64,000 nt of DNA from Heliocidaris erythrogramma (GCA_025617745.1 CM046864.1:29140199-29204198); one strand, 5' to 3'; positions 9,301-17,879 are shown, numbered from the stretch's first letter. The notes: generated by a model from the letters alone, not told the origin. Translations and numbers: made by a program.

Positions 9301-11387
9301 TACGTACATTTGTATCCCAAAATCTAATCAGATCGTCTTTCTATGGTGATACAAACTAGTACCAAGTTTGAAGTTCACACCTCAAATGGTTCTTGAGCTT
9401 TTGCGAGAATGAGGCTAAAACCTGCAATTTCAGAAATTGACCGTGACCTTTGACCTTTGACCTACGTACCCCAAATTCTAATCAGATAGTCTTCCTATCG
9501 TGATACATACTAGCATACGTTCATACGTAATGTGGTTCTTGAGTTATCGCGAGAACACATTTATGGAATGTCAAAATGTCAACCTCTTCATCCTGTACAA
9601 ATCACCATAATTATCTTAAATAACTGAAAATAACAAAACTTGACTCTGTGAAATTAATTTTTCCTTTTCATGAGCATGTTAATTTTCTTTCTTTATTTTG
9701 TTACATAATTTAGACAGAACTGAGAAGTTAGCGCTTGGCTTTTCATAAATATCAGTGGATTAAAGTTAAGCCAAGTTTACACAGAGGTAAGCTAGGTTTA
9801 ACTTCAATACAATACCGAATCCCCTGAAATATCCTAGTTTACTTTGCAGCAAAATTCCTATCTGATCATTTACTTACTTTTGACAAGAATAGCTGTGGAC
9901 CCTGCGACACCATAGATAGTCCCTACAAAACCTTCTCGGTGATAACTAGTGAAAAATAAAGAGTTATGAAATAATAACAATTGAAATACTAAGTACAGCA
10001 CTATAACTGCTATTATCTACCATTTAATGATTTCAACTGACATTGTCATTTCAGCACTACTGCTACTACTAATACTACTAATACTTCTTTTGCTACTAGC
10101 CTGCTACTACTACTTTGCTTTTGCTACTACTAACTACTACTACTATTGCTACTTTTACTACTGCTACTATTACCATTACTAAAACTATCTATTCTTCTAC
10201 TACTACTACTACAACTACATGTACTACAGTAACTATTACCAAATGTTAATAAAACTATTCTTCTACTACTTCTCCTAATACTACAACTACTACTACTATT
10301 ACTACTGCAAGTACCATTGTTACTATTACCACTACTAATACTAATACTACTACTACTGATGCTGCTGTCGATACTACTTCTGCTGTTACTACTACTACTC
10401 CTACCACTACTACTATTTAATACTAAAACTATTCTTCTACTACTACTACTCCTACTACTACTACTACCACCACCACTATTACTACTACTACTAATAATAA
10501 CTAGAGCACTCGGAGGGGGGACCAGTCCGAGTACATGTATCCCCCGAACCCGTCACCCATCCCCCATTTGAATCAATGTTGTGACTGAAATGGATAAAGT
10601 GGCAATTTGGGACCTTGGGTTTTACTGTTGACAAAAATGACCTTTTTGTACTTTTGTCATTTTTTAGTTGTTTTGAAATTGAAGATGATCCGACAAAAAC
10701 TGCAGCCGGTAGAGTGCTCACAAGAAAGTCTTTACTATTTCTTTAAAAAATATGGTTACCATGGCAACGATGACTCCACCCACACCAAAAACAATAGGCC
10801 TCTTCATCTTACCATAATGCACCTGATCCGACAAGAACTGCAGCCGGTACATCGTTCTCAAGAAAATCTTTACCATTTCTTTAAAATATATGGTTAAAAT
10901 GGCAACAATGTTGACTCCGCCCACACCAAAAACAATAGGCGTCTTCATCTTACCATAATGCACCTCCATGCGAAATTTGAAGGTGATCCGACAAAAACTG
11001 CAGCCGGTAGAGCGCTCACAAGAAAATCTTTACCATTTCTTTAAAAATATGGTTACCATGGCAACCATGACTCCGCTCACACCAAAAACAATAGGCTTCT
11101 TCATCTAACCATATTGCACCTCCATGTGAAATTTGAAGGTGATCCGACAAAAACTGCAACCAGTAGAGCGCTCACAAGAAAATCTCTGCGGCAGACGCGG
11201 ACGCGGCGCGACGATGCCAAATCCACAGTATCCCCGAACACTAGTTAGGGGGATACAATAATACTACCACTACTACTACTACCAACTACTATGAATTTAC
11301 TTCTGACCTTCTTGCGATGGAGTTAGCTGCAACACTAACCATGGCATAAGGAAGCATGTTGGACAAACCGAGGAGAAAAAACCCTAC
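198..11387 (-). CDS. CLN3/battenin-family membrane protein, divergent, 3' end beyond window
   Basis: Eight minus-strand exons (11387-11308, 9945-9878, 7395-7321, 6579-6527, 3571-3537, 2466-2360, 1269-1215, 364-198) all have AG acceptors and GT donors, and all their phases join into one open frame of about 213 residues. CLN3 proteins are multi-pass endolysosomal membrane proteins. The order of conserved blocks fits them: GFFLLGLSNMLPYAMVSVAA matches the family block GFWLLGLCNN..Y.VMLSAA; AILVKMLNTFLLTRVSYNIRF matches the ILPTLVIKL...PY..R block; YAFGE stands where CLN3 has GLGE; NAWSSGCGCAGLIGAAL matches WSSGTGGAGLLGAL; then a transmembrane block FLACFPFVFLYLVAYFIV and an acidic/Ser-rich cytosolic stretch. 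At least four hydrophobic segments are visible. Divergence suggests a paralogue rather than the canonical gene. The C-terminal half of CLN3 is not in the window. Family assignment is by motif order from memory, not a search. Confidence 0.82.
497..575. repeat. degenerate CCCTAA (telomere-type) repeat
   Basis: Irregular run of CCTAAC/CTCTAAC/CCCTAAC words, complementary to TTAGGG. The flanking GACAATTGCTCC-type sequence recurs near 2757-2900 (opposite orientation) and 3720-3830, where shorter CCCTAACCCT words appear, so this is part of an interspersed repeat rather than a chromosome end. Confidence 0.6.
700..1110. repeat. interspersed repeat, copy 1 (empty site)
   Basis: Similar over roughly 400 bp to 3855-4566: shared words include GTGAGCTTTCT, ATTCAAAATATGACG, CAGTCCCATATACCCATTTC and GTAGACATG. 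It contains GACCAGAACTC at 1033-1043, the uninterrupted version of the site that holds a MITE in copy 2. Confidence 0.7.
1215..1269 (-). CDS. CLN3-like short exon
   Basis: 55 nt after a CATTTTCAG acceptor, donor GTAAGAATA. Its length (1 mod 3) is exactly what is needed to join the phase-1 end of the previous exon to the phase of the next. It encodes CIIEPTNDRAADSRYIN, a hydrophilic loop. Confidence 0.66.
1367..1723 (-). mobile_element. tRNA-headed SINE
   Basis: Read on the minus strand, the element begins GGTGTCGTAGTCGAGTGG (Pol III A-box-like) and has GGTTCGAACCC (perfect B box) about 45 nt on. A non-tRNA body follows (GAGCGAGACATTTTATC, CACCCAGGTGTTAAATGGG) and it ends GGTGCTATAAATG plus (ATT)n. 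Head, body and short-motif tail are those of a tRNA-derived SINE of the long-arm tRNA type (Ser/Leu-like). Confidence 0.75.
2200..2310 (-). mobile_element. tRNA-headed SINE fragment
   Basis: On the minus strand GGTGTTTATGGTCTAGTGG gives an A box and GGTTCGAATCC a B box, closing with AGCACC that can pair with the 5' GGTGTT. The anticodon arm does not pair well, so it is not a working tRNA. The body after the head (CTGTGGCAAGACATTAATC) resembles the SINE at 1367-1723. Confidence 0.65.
2360..2466 (-). CDS. CLN3-like exon with WSSGxGxAG signature
   Basis: 107 nt after a GTACCTCACAG acceptor, donor GTAAGTGAAG. It encodes LALGYLSRFDSRLV then NAWSSGCGCAGLIGAALVIM. The WSSG-x-G-x-AG-x-x-GA pattern is the strongest CLN3 hallmark in the window; the middle residues are Cys instead of the usual Thr/Gly. 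Confidence 0.83.
3374..3455. repeat. (CT)n microsatellite
   Basis: CT-rich run with CTGT interruptions inside an intron of the CLN3-like gene. Confidence 0.85.
3537..3571 (-). CDS. CLN3-like micro-exon with YAFGE motif
   Basis: 35-nt exon after a T-rich tract and TGCACAG acceptor, donor GTAAGT. It encodes VVVGTSYAFGE and leaves AA, which completes an Asn codon with the next exon. YAFGE occupies the place of the conserved GLGE(VTF) of CLN3. On its own it would be unconvincing; the phase match and order support it. Confidence 0.72.
3855..4566. repeat. interspersed repeat, copy 2 (MITE-interrupted)
   Basis: Second copy of the 700-1110 repeat, ~80 percent similar by eye, interrupted at 4220-4355 by a MITE. 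Neither copy shows coding capacity. Confidence 0.68.
4220..4355. mobile_element. PIF/Harbinger-like MITE, CAG target duplication
   Basis: Near-perfect terminal inverted repeats begin GGGAGCGTTTCATCAAGCG, with ~36-bp arms. CAG occurs immediately on both sides (4217-4219 and 4356-4358) and once in the empty homologous site at 1035-1037. A 3-bp CWG duplication and G-rich terminus are typical of PIF/Harbinger. 136 bp, no coding capacity. Confidence 0.82.
4856..4991. mobile_element. PIF/Harbinger-like MITE, CTG target duplication
   Basis: Same family, orientation and length (136 bp) as the element at 4220. It begins GGGAGTGTTTCATCAAGTG and is flanked by CTG on both sides (4853-4855 and 4992-4994). 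Confidence 0.82.
5005..5994 (+). mobile_element. 5'-truncated CR1/L2-like LINE 3' end
   Basis: The C-terminal part of a non-LTR reverse transcriptase reads from ~5005: KIAGEEIKEVDVATFVGINI, LSWNNHI, LYKAFIQPHITYGIEVWG, then a frameshift near 5260 and, in the next frame, QKMAVRAITFSEWRTHATPL and FIGSELWNR. A stop at 5595 interrupts before the usual KSKVKTFM end (~5693). A 3' UTR and an (ATCAA)-type tail (5957-5994) follow. These motifs (FVGI...LSW..HI, QKMAVRAI, LWN) are the thumb and tail region of CR1/L2-type LINEs. Dead copy, inserted in plus orientation within an intron. Confidence 0.78.
6000..6526. other. intron sequence, nothing recognised
   Basis: AT-rich intronic sequence of the CLN3-like gene between the LINE tail and the exon at 6527. 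I see no gene, RNA or clear element. Confidence 0.5.
6527..6579 (-). CDS. CLN3-like exon 5
   Basis: 53 nt between an ACACATAG acceptor and a GTAAGA donor. It encodes GIAGVAFAPNFITAIFAV, a hydrophobic helix, and ends in phase 0. Confidence 0.76.
6677..7019. mobile_element. short-TIR nonautonomous DNA element
   Basis: Inverted termini AGTGAGTTTTCGCAA (left) and TTGCGAAAACTCACT (right), 15 bp perfect, enclose 343 bp that is more GC-rich than its surroundings. No open frame of note. Confidence 0.6.
7321..7395 (-). CDS. CLN3-like exon 4
   Basis: 75 nt between a TTTTATTCCAG acceptor and a GTAAGTGTG donor. It encodes MLNTFLLTRVSYNIRFSTN and then VILLL, matching the family block with a positively charged loop (R-V-S-Y-N-I-R) followed by a membrane helix. 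Confidence 0.8.
7507..8347. mobile_element. decayed mariner-like transposon
   Basis: Inverted termini CAGTGTGAGTCAGAA (left) and, reversed, CAGTGCGAATCAGAA, each followed by TTACACT and each preceded by TA, the target duplication of the IS630-Tc1-mariner superfamily. About 840 bp, so much of the transposase is deleted; a C-terminal fragment remains at 7904-8041. Confidence 0.75.
7904..8041 (-). pseudogene. mariner-type transposase C-terminal fragment
   Basis: 46-codon frame reading APRSPGLTPMDFVWGVLKSK then VYGSPPADLNDVQQRI. It matches the common W-P-P-R-S-P-D-L-T-P-x-D-F-x-x-W-G-x-L-K-x-K-V-Y block around the third catalytic acidic residue of mariner-like transposases (here D is replaced by G in SPG, while the D of MDF is kept). 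Truncated on both sides and certainly inactive. Confidence 0.75.
8375..8745 (-). mobile_element. nonautonomous DNA element, partial copy
   Basis: Closely similar to 48003-48640. Shared words include CACTGTGTGATTTTTCAG, CAAGTCAGAGTGCTTC, AATAGACTGCAAACTTTAAA and CAGACCTTAACTAAA. Its right end TGGTTTTGTGGTGCCTGGTC is the inverse of the left end of the other copy, so the family has terminal inverted repeats. Confidence 0.7.
8936..9560. repeat. diverged ~165-bp tandem repeats rich in TGACCTTTGACC
   Basis: Three to four imperfect units share AATCTAATCAG, CTATGGTGATACA, TTTGAAGTT, GGTTCTTGAG, GCTAAAACCTGCAATTTCAG and TTGACCT. The last unit has CTTTGACCTTTGACC, two overlapping direct hexamer repeats. 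Intronic, no coding. Confidence 0.7.
9878..9945 (-). CDS. CLN3-like exon 3
   Basis: 68 nt after a TTTTTCACTAG acceptor, ending before GTAAGTAAA. It encodes YHREGFVGTIYGVAGSTAIL then VK, corresponding to the segment leading into the ADILPTLVIK region of CLN3. The luminal loop that precedes this block in human CLN3 is almost absent here. Confidence 0.8.
10050..10500. repeat. (TAC/CTA)n trinucleotide microsatellite
   Basis: About 450 bp of interrupted TAC/CTA repeats. It generates a spurious Leu-rich open frame (10317-10571), which I do not treat as a gene. Confidence 0.9.
10505..11262. repeat. ~150-bp tandem repeats with X-box-like palindromes
   Basis: About four units share GATCCGACAAAAACTGCAGC, GCTCACAAGAAA, TTTACCATTTCTTTAAAA, CACACCAAAAACAATAGGC and ACCATAATGCACC. 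The block is flanked by inverse GGGGGATAC/GTATCCCCC words (10538-10545 and 11249-11257), suggesting a mobile unit with a tandem core. Inserted in the intron between 9945 and 11308. Confidence 0.72.
11308..11387 (-). CDS. CLN3-like exon: first conserved membrane block
   Basis: 80 nt, entered in phase 0 after a TTTTACCCACAG acceptor and leaving two bases (AG) before a GTCAGA donor. It encodes VGFFLLGLSNMLPYAMVSV followed by AANSIAR, the family's most recognisable N-terminal membrane segment. Confidence 0.82.
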
Positions 11388-11501
11388 CTGTGGGTAAAAT
11401 AATCAAAGAAAAATAGAAATCAAAGAATACTACTTTTCAAGTTTACATCAGAAGAATATGATGAAAATAGGGTTCGTTGGGTGTGCACCTTAGAACTTTA
11501 A

Positions 11502-12106
11502 AGGCCAAGTCCACCCTAACAAAAAGTTGATTTGAATAAATAGAGAAAAATCCAACAAGCATAACACTGAAAATTTCATCAAAATAGGATGTAAAATACT
11601 ATTAAAGCTATGGTATTTTAAAGTTTCGCTTAATTTCGCAAAACAGTTATATGCACATCCTACTCAGTATGCAAATGAGGGACCCAGTGACGTCACCCAC
11701 TCACTATTTCTTTTGTATTTTATAACATGAAATACGAAATATTTTAATTTTTCCTTGTTATAATGTGAACAAGGTTTGATTCCTCGCTGAACATGTGTAA
11801 TTGCCATTGTTGCAACCTATACACAATTCAATGAGAGCTTCCTAATTGTGAAATCTGCAAAAATTAAAATATTCTATATTTCACATAATAAAATACAAAA
11901 GAAATAGTGAGTGGGTGACGTCACTGGTTCTCTCATTTGCATACTGAGCAGGATGTGCATATAACTGTTTTGCGAAATTAAGCGAAACTTCAAAATACCA
12001 TAACTTTCTTATTTTACATCCTATTTTGATGAAATTTTCAGTGTTATGCTTGTTGGATTTTTCTCTATTTATTCAAATCAACTTTTTGTTAGAGTGGACT
12101 TGGCCT
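11502..12106. mobile_element. foldback MITE flanked by TTAA
   Basis: Inverted arms of about 260 bp begin AGGCCAAGTCCACCCTAAC on the left and mirror on the right (GTTAGAGTGGACTTGGCCT). TTAA lies on each side (11498-11501 and 12107-12110), the target duplication of piggyBac-type elements. Arms contain TGACGTCA. No coding. Confidence 0.8.
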
Positions 12107-13090
12107 TTAAGGGTACAATTTAATAGTCATGATAAATAACAATAATACTTGAGATGATCTGTCTGTCATTTGGATCACTAGGCAGTCAAGCATCCCTGAA
12201 GCACACACAGGACAGGTACATATATTTGCAGCCATGAACATTTTTGAATTGTAAACAACAGTTAATTTCATTGCAAAAACATTCGCAAATTGCAAAACTT
12301 CAGTGTTGTGTCATTTGTAATTCCATCAGTCCACAGCATGAAACTTTTGTGAGGCTATACCACTCACAAAATTTCCAAATATTAACTCTTTATTTGCTAT
12401 ACATTGAAACCCAAGATTGACGCATTAAAAGTGCATGCATATTATCTACTATACATGTGACAAAATTGAACTGTAGCATTCCAGTATTTGTATCATTAGT
12501 TGACCAAAGCTGTTTGAAGCTACTTCATCCCTTTGCAGCCCAAAATTCAGAAGTTGTGCGAGTATAATTATAATTGGAAAACTTGTGAGGAAAAAGGATT
12601 ATAATTTGCTTTTAAGTAATAACAATTTGGTAAGTTTATTTTTTCGACTCGAAAAGAATCATGTAATTTTTCCAATTATTTTACTCACATGTACTTGCTT
12701 TGATTTCAGAATAGCTCCCTCTGCAACAAAGGCAAGATTTTCATTTCTTACAAAAGAGTTTTGGAACTTGTGACCTTGAATTTTAATAGGCAGTATCTCC
12801 AGGATGTCTACTAAACTTGTGCAAAGTTTTGCAGAATTTGGTGCAAGACTGCAAAAGGGATGAAGTACCTTTAAGATTTACAGGCATGCAAAAGTTTCTG
12901 GCTTTGCAGTGGGGTTCATATTATATGATGACTTACCCAATTGCGTCTAATATGGGGGTTTTGGATTGGTTGGTACATCTTGAAACATACATGTATAGTT
13001 TCCAGCTACAGGGTACCAGTACTGTTAGTGCTACCCCATCTGTGAAGAAGAGAAGGACACGCAGGAACAGTCAATGATTTACTAAAGATA

Positions 13091-13489
13091 CAGTGAAACC
13101 TGTCTATAAAGACCACTCAAGGGAGACAAGAAAAGCGGTCTTTATGGACAGGTTCCTTTAATACACGTTTCAACGAGAAACACTTTAAGGGAAACAAAAA
13201 TTATGGTCTTTATAGACAGGTGGTCTTTCTATACAGGTGGTTGCTAAAGCAGGTTTCCCTGTATTTGCAAATGTACTACAGTCAAACCTGCTATAGCAAC
13301 CACCCGTATAGAGAGAGAGAGAGAGAGAGACCACCTGTCTTTTAAGACCACAATTTTTGTTTCCTCTTGAAAACTGTTTCTCATTGACACATGTATCAAA
13401 GGAACCTGTACATAAAGACCATCTGCTCATACAGACTGCATTTCTTGTCTCCTGTGAGCGGTCTTTATATACAGGATTCACGGTAGTAC
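13091..13489. mobile_element. foldback element with AG microsatellite
   Basis: Arms pair CCTGTCTATAAAGACC near 13098 with its mirror near 13475. The centre (13200-13345) is a second head-to-head pair, GGTGGTTGCTAAAGCAGG against CCTGCTATAGCAACCACC, followed by (GA)n. The composite structure suggests two nested members of one family. Confidence 0.68.
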
Positions 13490-14149
13490 AGGGCAAGTCC
13501 ACTCAGTCATCAAATGGACTGACTGAATGCCTGAAACAAATAAAGGCATAACCAAGAGAGAAGCATGACGAAAGAGAGAAAGTTTGAGGAAAATCTGATA
13601 AAGACTGTGAAGAGTTACGATTGTGTAAAGTATGTTAAAAATGGTTATTGATCAAATGCTAAATGGCAATTCTGTGACATCCCTTTTCAGCACCTCTCCC
13701 ATTTGTTTGGGAGGGTGTACTTACAAGTTTGTAACTTTCACTTTTTTGAAAAGTTTATTTACCCACTCACGGAACCATCACAATGTGGGGCTGTGTCAAT
13801 TTTGGCAGTGGTCATGACCTCTAAGTTGAAGAGGTAAAAATACCAATATAAATAATTATAATAAGCAAAGTTTTGAGAAAATATTTCCTTCCACATTTTA
13901 GGATGATAGAATGTTTAATTTCATGCCAGTTCTTCAATAGGATCTGTATCATCTTGATCAAGTGAAATTTTCAGGCTGTTTTTGGCTGGCGATCTTGCTC
14001 CTTTCCAGCACACATGTGTGCTACTGCTACATACTGCTAGATATCACACACTTAATATGGGAGGCAATTCTTTGCGGTACGAAGGTACAAAGTGCGAGGT
14101 TATCTACAATCACCTTGCATATGTGTGAGTGGTACAGTATTTACCAGTA

Positions 14150-14729
14150 GAGGCGCACGGCCGATATTTGAGGCTCTTTCCTATTTTGGAGACTGTCTCT
14201 ATTTTCTGAGACTTTCGTCAACATTTTTGGTAGCCTATTTGGGAGACAGTCTCCCATTTAGGAGACCAGGGGTCTGTTGCACAAAACTTGCTTTTAATTA
14301 CAACTAAAAATCAAACGCAAGTCCTTAGTATCACATCATTCGCTGAAAATATAGGTGCGTTTGATTCTCCCGAGTTGCGTTTCAAAACAAGTTTTGCGCA
14401 ACGGGCCACAGTTTGCTTTGTTTACTTTTGCTGCAAAGGGATTACCTCGGCTCAAAATGAAAATGTGATAAACACATTCCTCATGAAAAATTACCACTCT
14501 TTAACTGTCTACTTTCAAAATTCACCGTCTACTTTTGTTTTCATAACATTTTTCGTTATGATCTACACACAAAACAAATGGGCTTCTGACCTCAGTGAGG
14601 CAAAAATTTGGCAGAGAAAAACTGCCTTATTGTTGGTGTTGTTTCTTTTGTCCTTTTGTAAGCTAAGTCTCCAATATGTGAGGCAGTCTCCCAAATAGGA
14701 AACAGTCTCCAATATCGGCCGTGCACCTC
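14150..14729. mobile_element. DNA element with TA flanks and nested MITE
   Basis: Inverted ends GAGGCGCACGGCCGATATT (left) and GAGGTGCACGGCCGATATT (right, reversed), each preceded by TA. Between 14269 and 14407 sits a second palindromic element, with TGTTGCACAAAACTTG against CGTTGCGCAAAACTTG. The 136-codon frame overlapping it is chance. Confidence 0.72.
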
Positions 14730-16235
14730 TACAGTTTACCCACCACCTCGGTAATAATTTCTTCATCAAACAACATTAAAATCACTCACGGGTACATTAC
14801 TGTAAAATAGTTGGTATTTTCTGTCGCATGTACTAAAGGTATGGGGGGAAAATAAGATAAATATTTTAAATACTTGCTTTCAAATTCAGCCCTTAAAAAT
14901 CTCACTCCTACCTCAAATGGCCGTTAGGAAGAACTTTTGATATTTTCAGCAAAATCCAAAGTCAAAATCTTGTCCAAAACCGGAGAAATCCCCGCCGATT
15001 TGTTTCGCGATCGCGTGTTTTTTACAAACTGCCGATGTCTTAGACTAAAATCGGCCAATATAATTTTTGTCCACGAAGAAACTCGGGATCGCAAGCGCAC
15101 ATCGATCTATACGATCGCGCACACAGAAAATCGGAACTTTTCCGTGTACGCCATAGGGACCGAATTTTTGAGGACAAAACTCTTTTGGGGAGATGTCAGC
15201 GCCCGCGGCGACCAGGAAATGTACACAATGACTCCGATAGCTCGTTTCGCGAGAATCAACAGTAAATTACGGATTTCATTTTTGGAAATATCTTTTCCAA
15301 CATTGGTGAGTTGAATTTATTGTATTTCTTGGATATTTTGGGGTCGGTTTTTGAAAATTAAATGCCGATTTTGAGTGAATATTGGTGGCTTTTGTGCAGT
15401 GGTGTTTTAAAAAGATGAGGTGTATGACTGCCTACATTATACACACGAAGTATAGGAATGTAGCTATGAGTGATTAAAATGGAAATTTACAGAATTTTCA
15501 GTACCAAGCAAAACCAAGAAATGGGAGTGGTGATCAAACAGTTGGCTCTACATGTCTAGATCTAACGTCCATGCGCATTGAGTCGCCACCCGACGGCCTT
15601 AAACTTCCTATACTGCTAAATTAAACTTTATTCTTGATTTAAATCTTGATTTAATATGAATATATCAATGTATCCCCTAAAATATCTCAAAAGCATGATT
15701 CATGAAAATTCTCCATTTTAAAGAGAATGACGTCACTATATACATACTTCCGGAAGGCGACACAATAGGTGGCTGCTGTTGAGTCGCGCCCATCGATCTC
15801 TACCTGTAGTTACAAATCCAATACTGCGCGCATGCGCACACCACACAGGCACGTCATACACGTGTGCCAGATCTACGCAGACTCGCCACCTTCTTGTAGA
15901 GAGTTCTACGTTAAAGCGCCACCCCCTTCTATTTTTTTAGATCACACCACCCCCTCTTTTAAAATGGTACCAGCTTGATCAGTATATTTTAATCTTCATC
16001 TCGATAGCAAATTTAGTCAACTTCCGTCATCATATTGGGCTACAACTATTGTTGAGTAGGGAAGTCTCGTCTTTGTCGCCTGAGCTCCATCCACCGGCTA
16101 TTGCAAGAGTGTGTGTGCTAGTTAAACTTTGATCGCGCCCAACTCTTATTCATGCGCCGGATCTTACAAGAGACTTCCAACGGCGGAAGAATATATTTTG
16201 ACCTATTCAATGTAGCCACAACAAAGTCTGAAGCG
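14730..16235. other. CpG-rich single-copy-looking stretch, possible promoter region
   Basis: About 14.95-16.3 kb is richer in CpG than its surroundings and lacks obvious repeats. It contains the NRF1-type palindrome at 15828. A 125-codon frame at 14937-15314 shows no recognisable protein features. Together with a strong splice donor at 16280 this may be a transcription start region. Confidence 0.35.
15828..15837. promoter_or_regulatory. NRF1-type palindrome GCGCATGCGC
   Basis: Perfect GCGCATGCGC core, the consensus for NRF1, common in housekeeping promoters. Similar words occur at 25021-25030. Confidence 0.4.
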
Positions 16236-16279
16236 ATGCAGATAATTTTTAGAGGACGAGTTCGGACCATAAGTGACAG
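16236..16279 (+). CDS. candidate first exon of a plus-strand transcript
   Basis: An ATG at 16236 encodes MQIIFRGRVRTISD and ends with two bases (AG) before a textbook GTGAGT donor (AAGTGACAG|GTGAGTGG). The phase matches the acceptor at 22439/22440. The protein is not recognised. The splice sites are strong, the coding claim is weak. Confidence 0.25.
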
Positions 16280-16800
16280 GTGAGTGGCGAGTTAACAACG
16301 GTGGCGAGTCAATGCGCATGGACGTTACATCACATAGGCCTAGGCCTACAATGTGTTTTTTTTCAAGTTTTGTTCGATTTATAATGAATATTATTTGTTT
16401 TTATCATATTGTTTATCAGAGTTTCTTCAAACTTTCCCTGATCTCTTTTTATCATTTGCCTGCTTTAAAACCAAGTTACAATTACACCTTATCTATTGGT
16501 ATGTATTTTCATGAATTATGGTTGAATTCCCATCATGCCCATTGAAGTGAAAGGCACACCTGCACTGCAGTCAACCATTGACACAGACGCTCACACTTTA
16601 GACTACCGTACATTAACAATAAGTTCTACTCACTTTCTAATTCTAGATCTAGGTAACTGTTAATACTTTATCATGATCATCGTCATCAACATCACCTGAT
16701 AACATCATCTGATCACTTTCACTTTGTTTCAGGTAGATTTACTTTCAGTTTCACTTTCAGATTTGGACCTAAGTAACTAACAGTAACACTACAGTACAGT

Positions 16801-16866
16801 CACTGACAATACTAGTACTAGTAGTAGTAATAATACTGAGTACTAGTACTAATATGTAGTACTAGG
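16801..16866. repeat. TAG/TAC microsatellite
   Basis: Interrupted run of ACTAGTACTAGTAGTAG-type words, part of a low-complexity intronic stretch. Confidence 0.7.
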
Positions 16867-17043
16867 CCCTGGCCTAGCATGCCTAGTGGCAATTATTAAA
16901 ATACTAGCAGTGGCAGAACAGAAAGAGTGTAGGCATTGATCTTGTAGTTTTACAGGCGATGTCAAATGTTATAAAATATCTAGATTCTACATAAATTATT
17001 GTACCGTATAACTAAGATATTTAGAGGCTTTACTAGTACTAGT

Positions 17044-17240
17044 TTAGTTAAATTGTGTGAATTCCGGCTTGGCACGCGAGATGTCATACTTATCGCCGGA
17101 ACTCCGTGCGGGGCTCCAGCGGGGGCCAGGGCTGGAGAGGCGAACTCTGAGTGACTCGCGTGTACCTGGGCTGAGCTGGGCTGAGCTCGACTGAGCTGAG
17201 CGAGTCTCGGTGGATGTTTCGGCTTCGCCAGCCACCATTA
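17044..17240. other. GC-rich segment with short CTGAGC repeats
   Basis: Unusually GC-rich for the window, with repeated GGCTGAGCT words (17166-17200). The minus-strand frame (MVAGEAETST...) starts with a good ATG and could be an alternative N-terminal exon of the CLN3-like gene, but donors GTACAC (phase 1) and GTATGA (phase 2) do not fit the next known exon directly. Confidence 0.35.
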
Positions 17241-17347
17241 AAGGCTTTACCGTTCAGTTTGACATCATAATTGCTCCTTGTTTATATCCCCTTTTTTGAA
17301 TATTTTTTTTAAATCTCTTTGAATACAAAAAACGTGATGAAACTCAC

Positions 17348-17377
17348 CAAGAAGTCAACCTCGGCAAGCGTAATCAT
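17348..17377 (-). CDS. candidate first coding exon of the CLN3-like gene
   Basis: An ATG at 17377-17375, with an in-frame stop six codons upstream, encodes MITLAEVDFL and ends in phase 0 at a GTGAGT donor. That is the phase required by the exon at 11387, giving MITLAEVDFL joined to VGFFLLG. The implied intron is ~6 kb. A competing N terminus is the GC-rich frame at 17238-17044 (MVAGEAETST...), whose donors have the wrong phase for direct joining. A transcript read would decide. Confidence 0.38.
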
Positions 17378-17422
17378 TCGACTCCGCACCACTTAACTTT
17401 TAATTTTGCATATTGCAGTTGC

Positions 17423-17430
17423 TATATATA
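17423..17430 (-). promoter_or_regulatory. possible TATA box
   Basis: On the minus strand GCTATATATAGC lies about 46 nt upstream of the candidate ATG at 17377. Spacing would give a very short 5' UTR. Weak evidence on its own. Confidence 0.25.
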
Positions 17431-17879
17431 GCTTGCTGGCAGTGCAGTGCTGCATGCTGGCGCTGGCATAGATCATTCAGGTAATTGTAGTATCATAATG
17501 AATAAGTTAAAACAATAAAGGACAACGTATTCTAATAACATTTGGGAAGATGAATTTATGTATATATTACTTTTGGAAATTTATTTCCTGTGCCAAAATT
17601 TAGTATCAAAAATTCTACTTTCACTTTCACTTCCTATCATTGTTAATATTTTCCCTTTAATCGGTGCCTTTGCCATTGAAATTCCAGCTATTCAAGTCGA
17701 TGTATCTATCCACCTGATCATTTCTTTGCACGGGAGGGGGCGGGGACCATTTGCTTTGTAAAGTTCTCTCTCGCAACCTTTACTTTCTGCAAATGAATAC
17801 TCTACTCCTCTCTCCTTCCTTTTCTTTATCTTCTTTTCAATGATTTTTATCAGTTTCCTATTTTTTAGTTTGCTCCTGG

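Noticed and set aside
10317-10571. 84-codon Leu-rich plus-strand frame
   Set aside because: It is the translation of a CTA/TAC microsatellite.
14937-15314. 125-codon plus-strand frame in CpG-rich DNA
   Set aside because: No acceptor, no convincing start context, no recognised motif; an open frame of this size is possible by chance in CpG-rich DNA.
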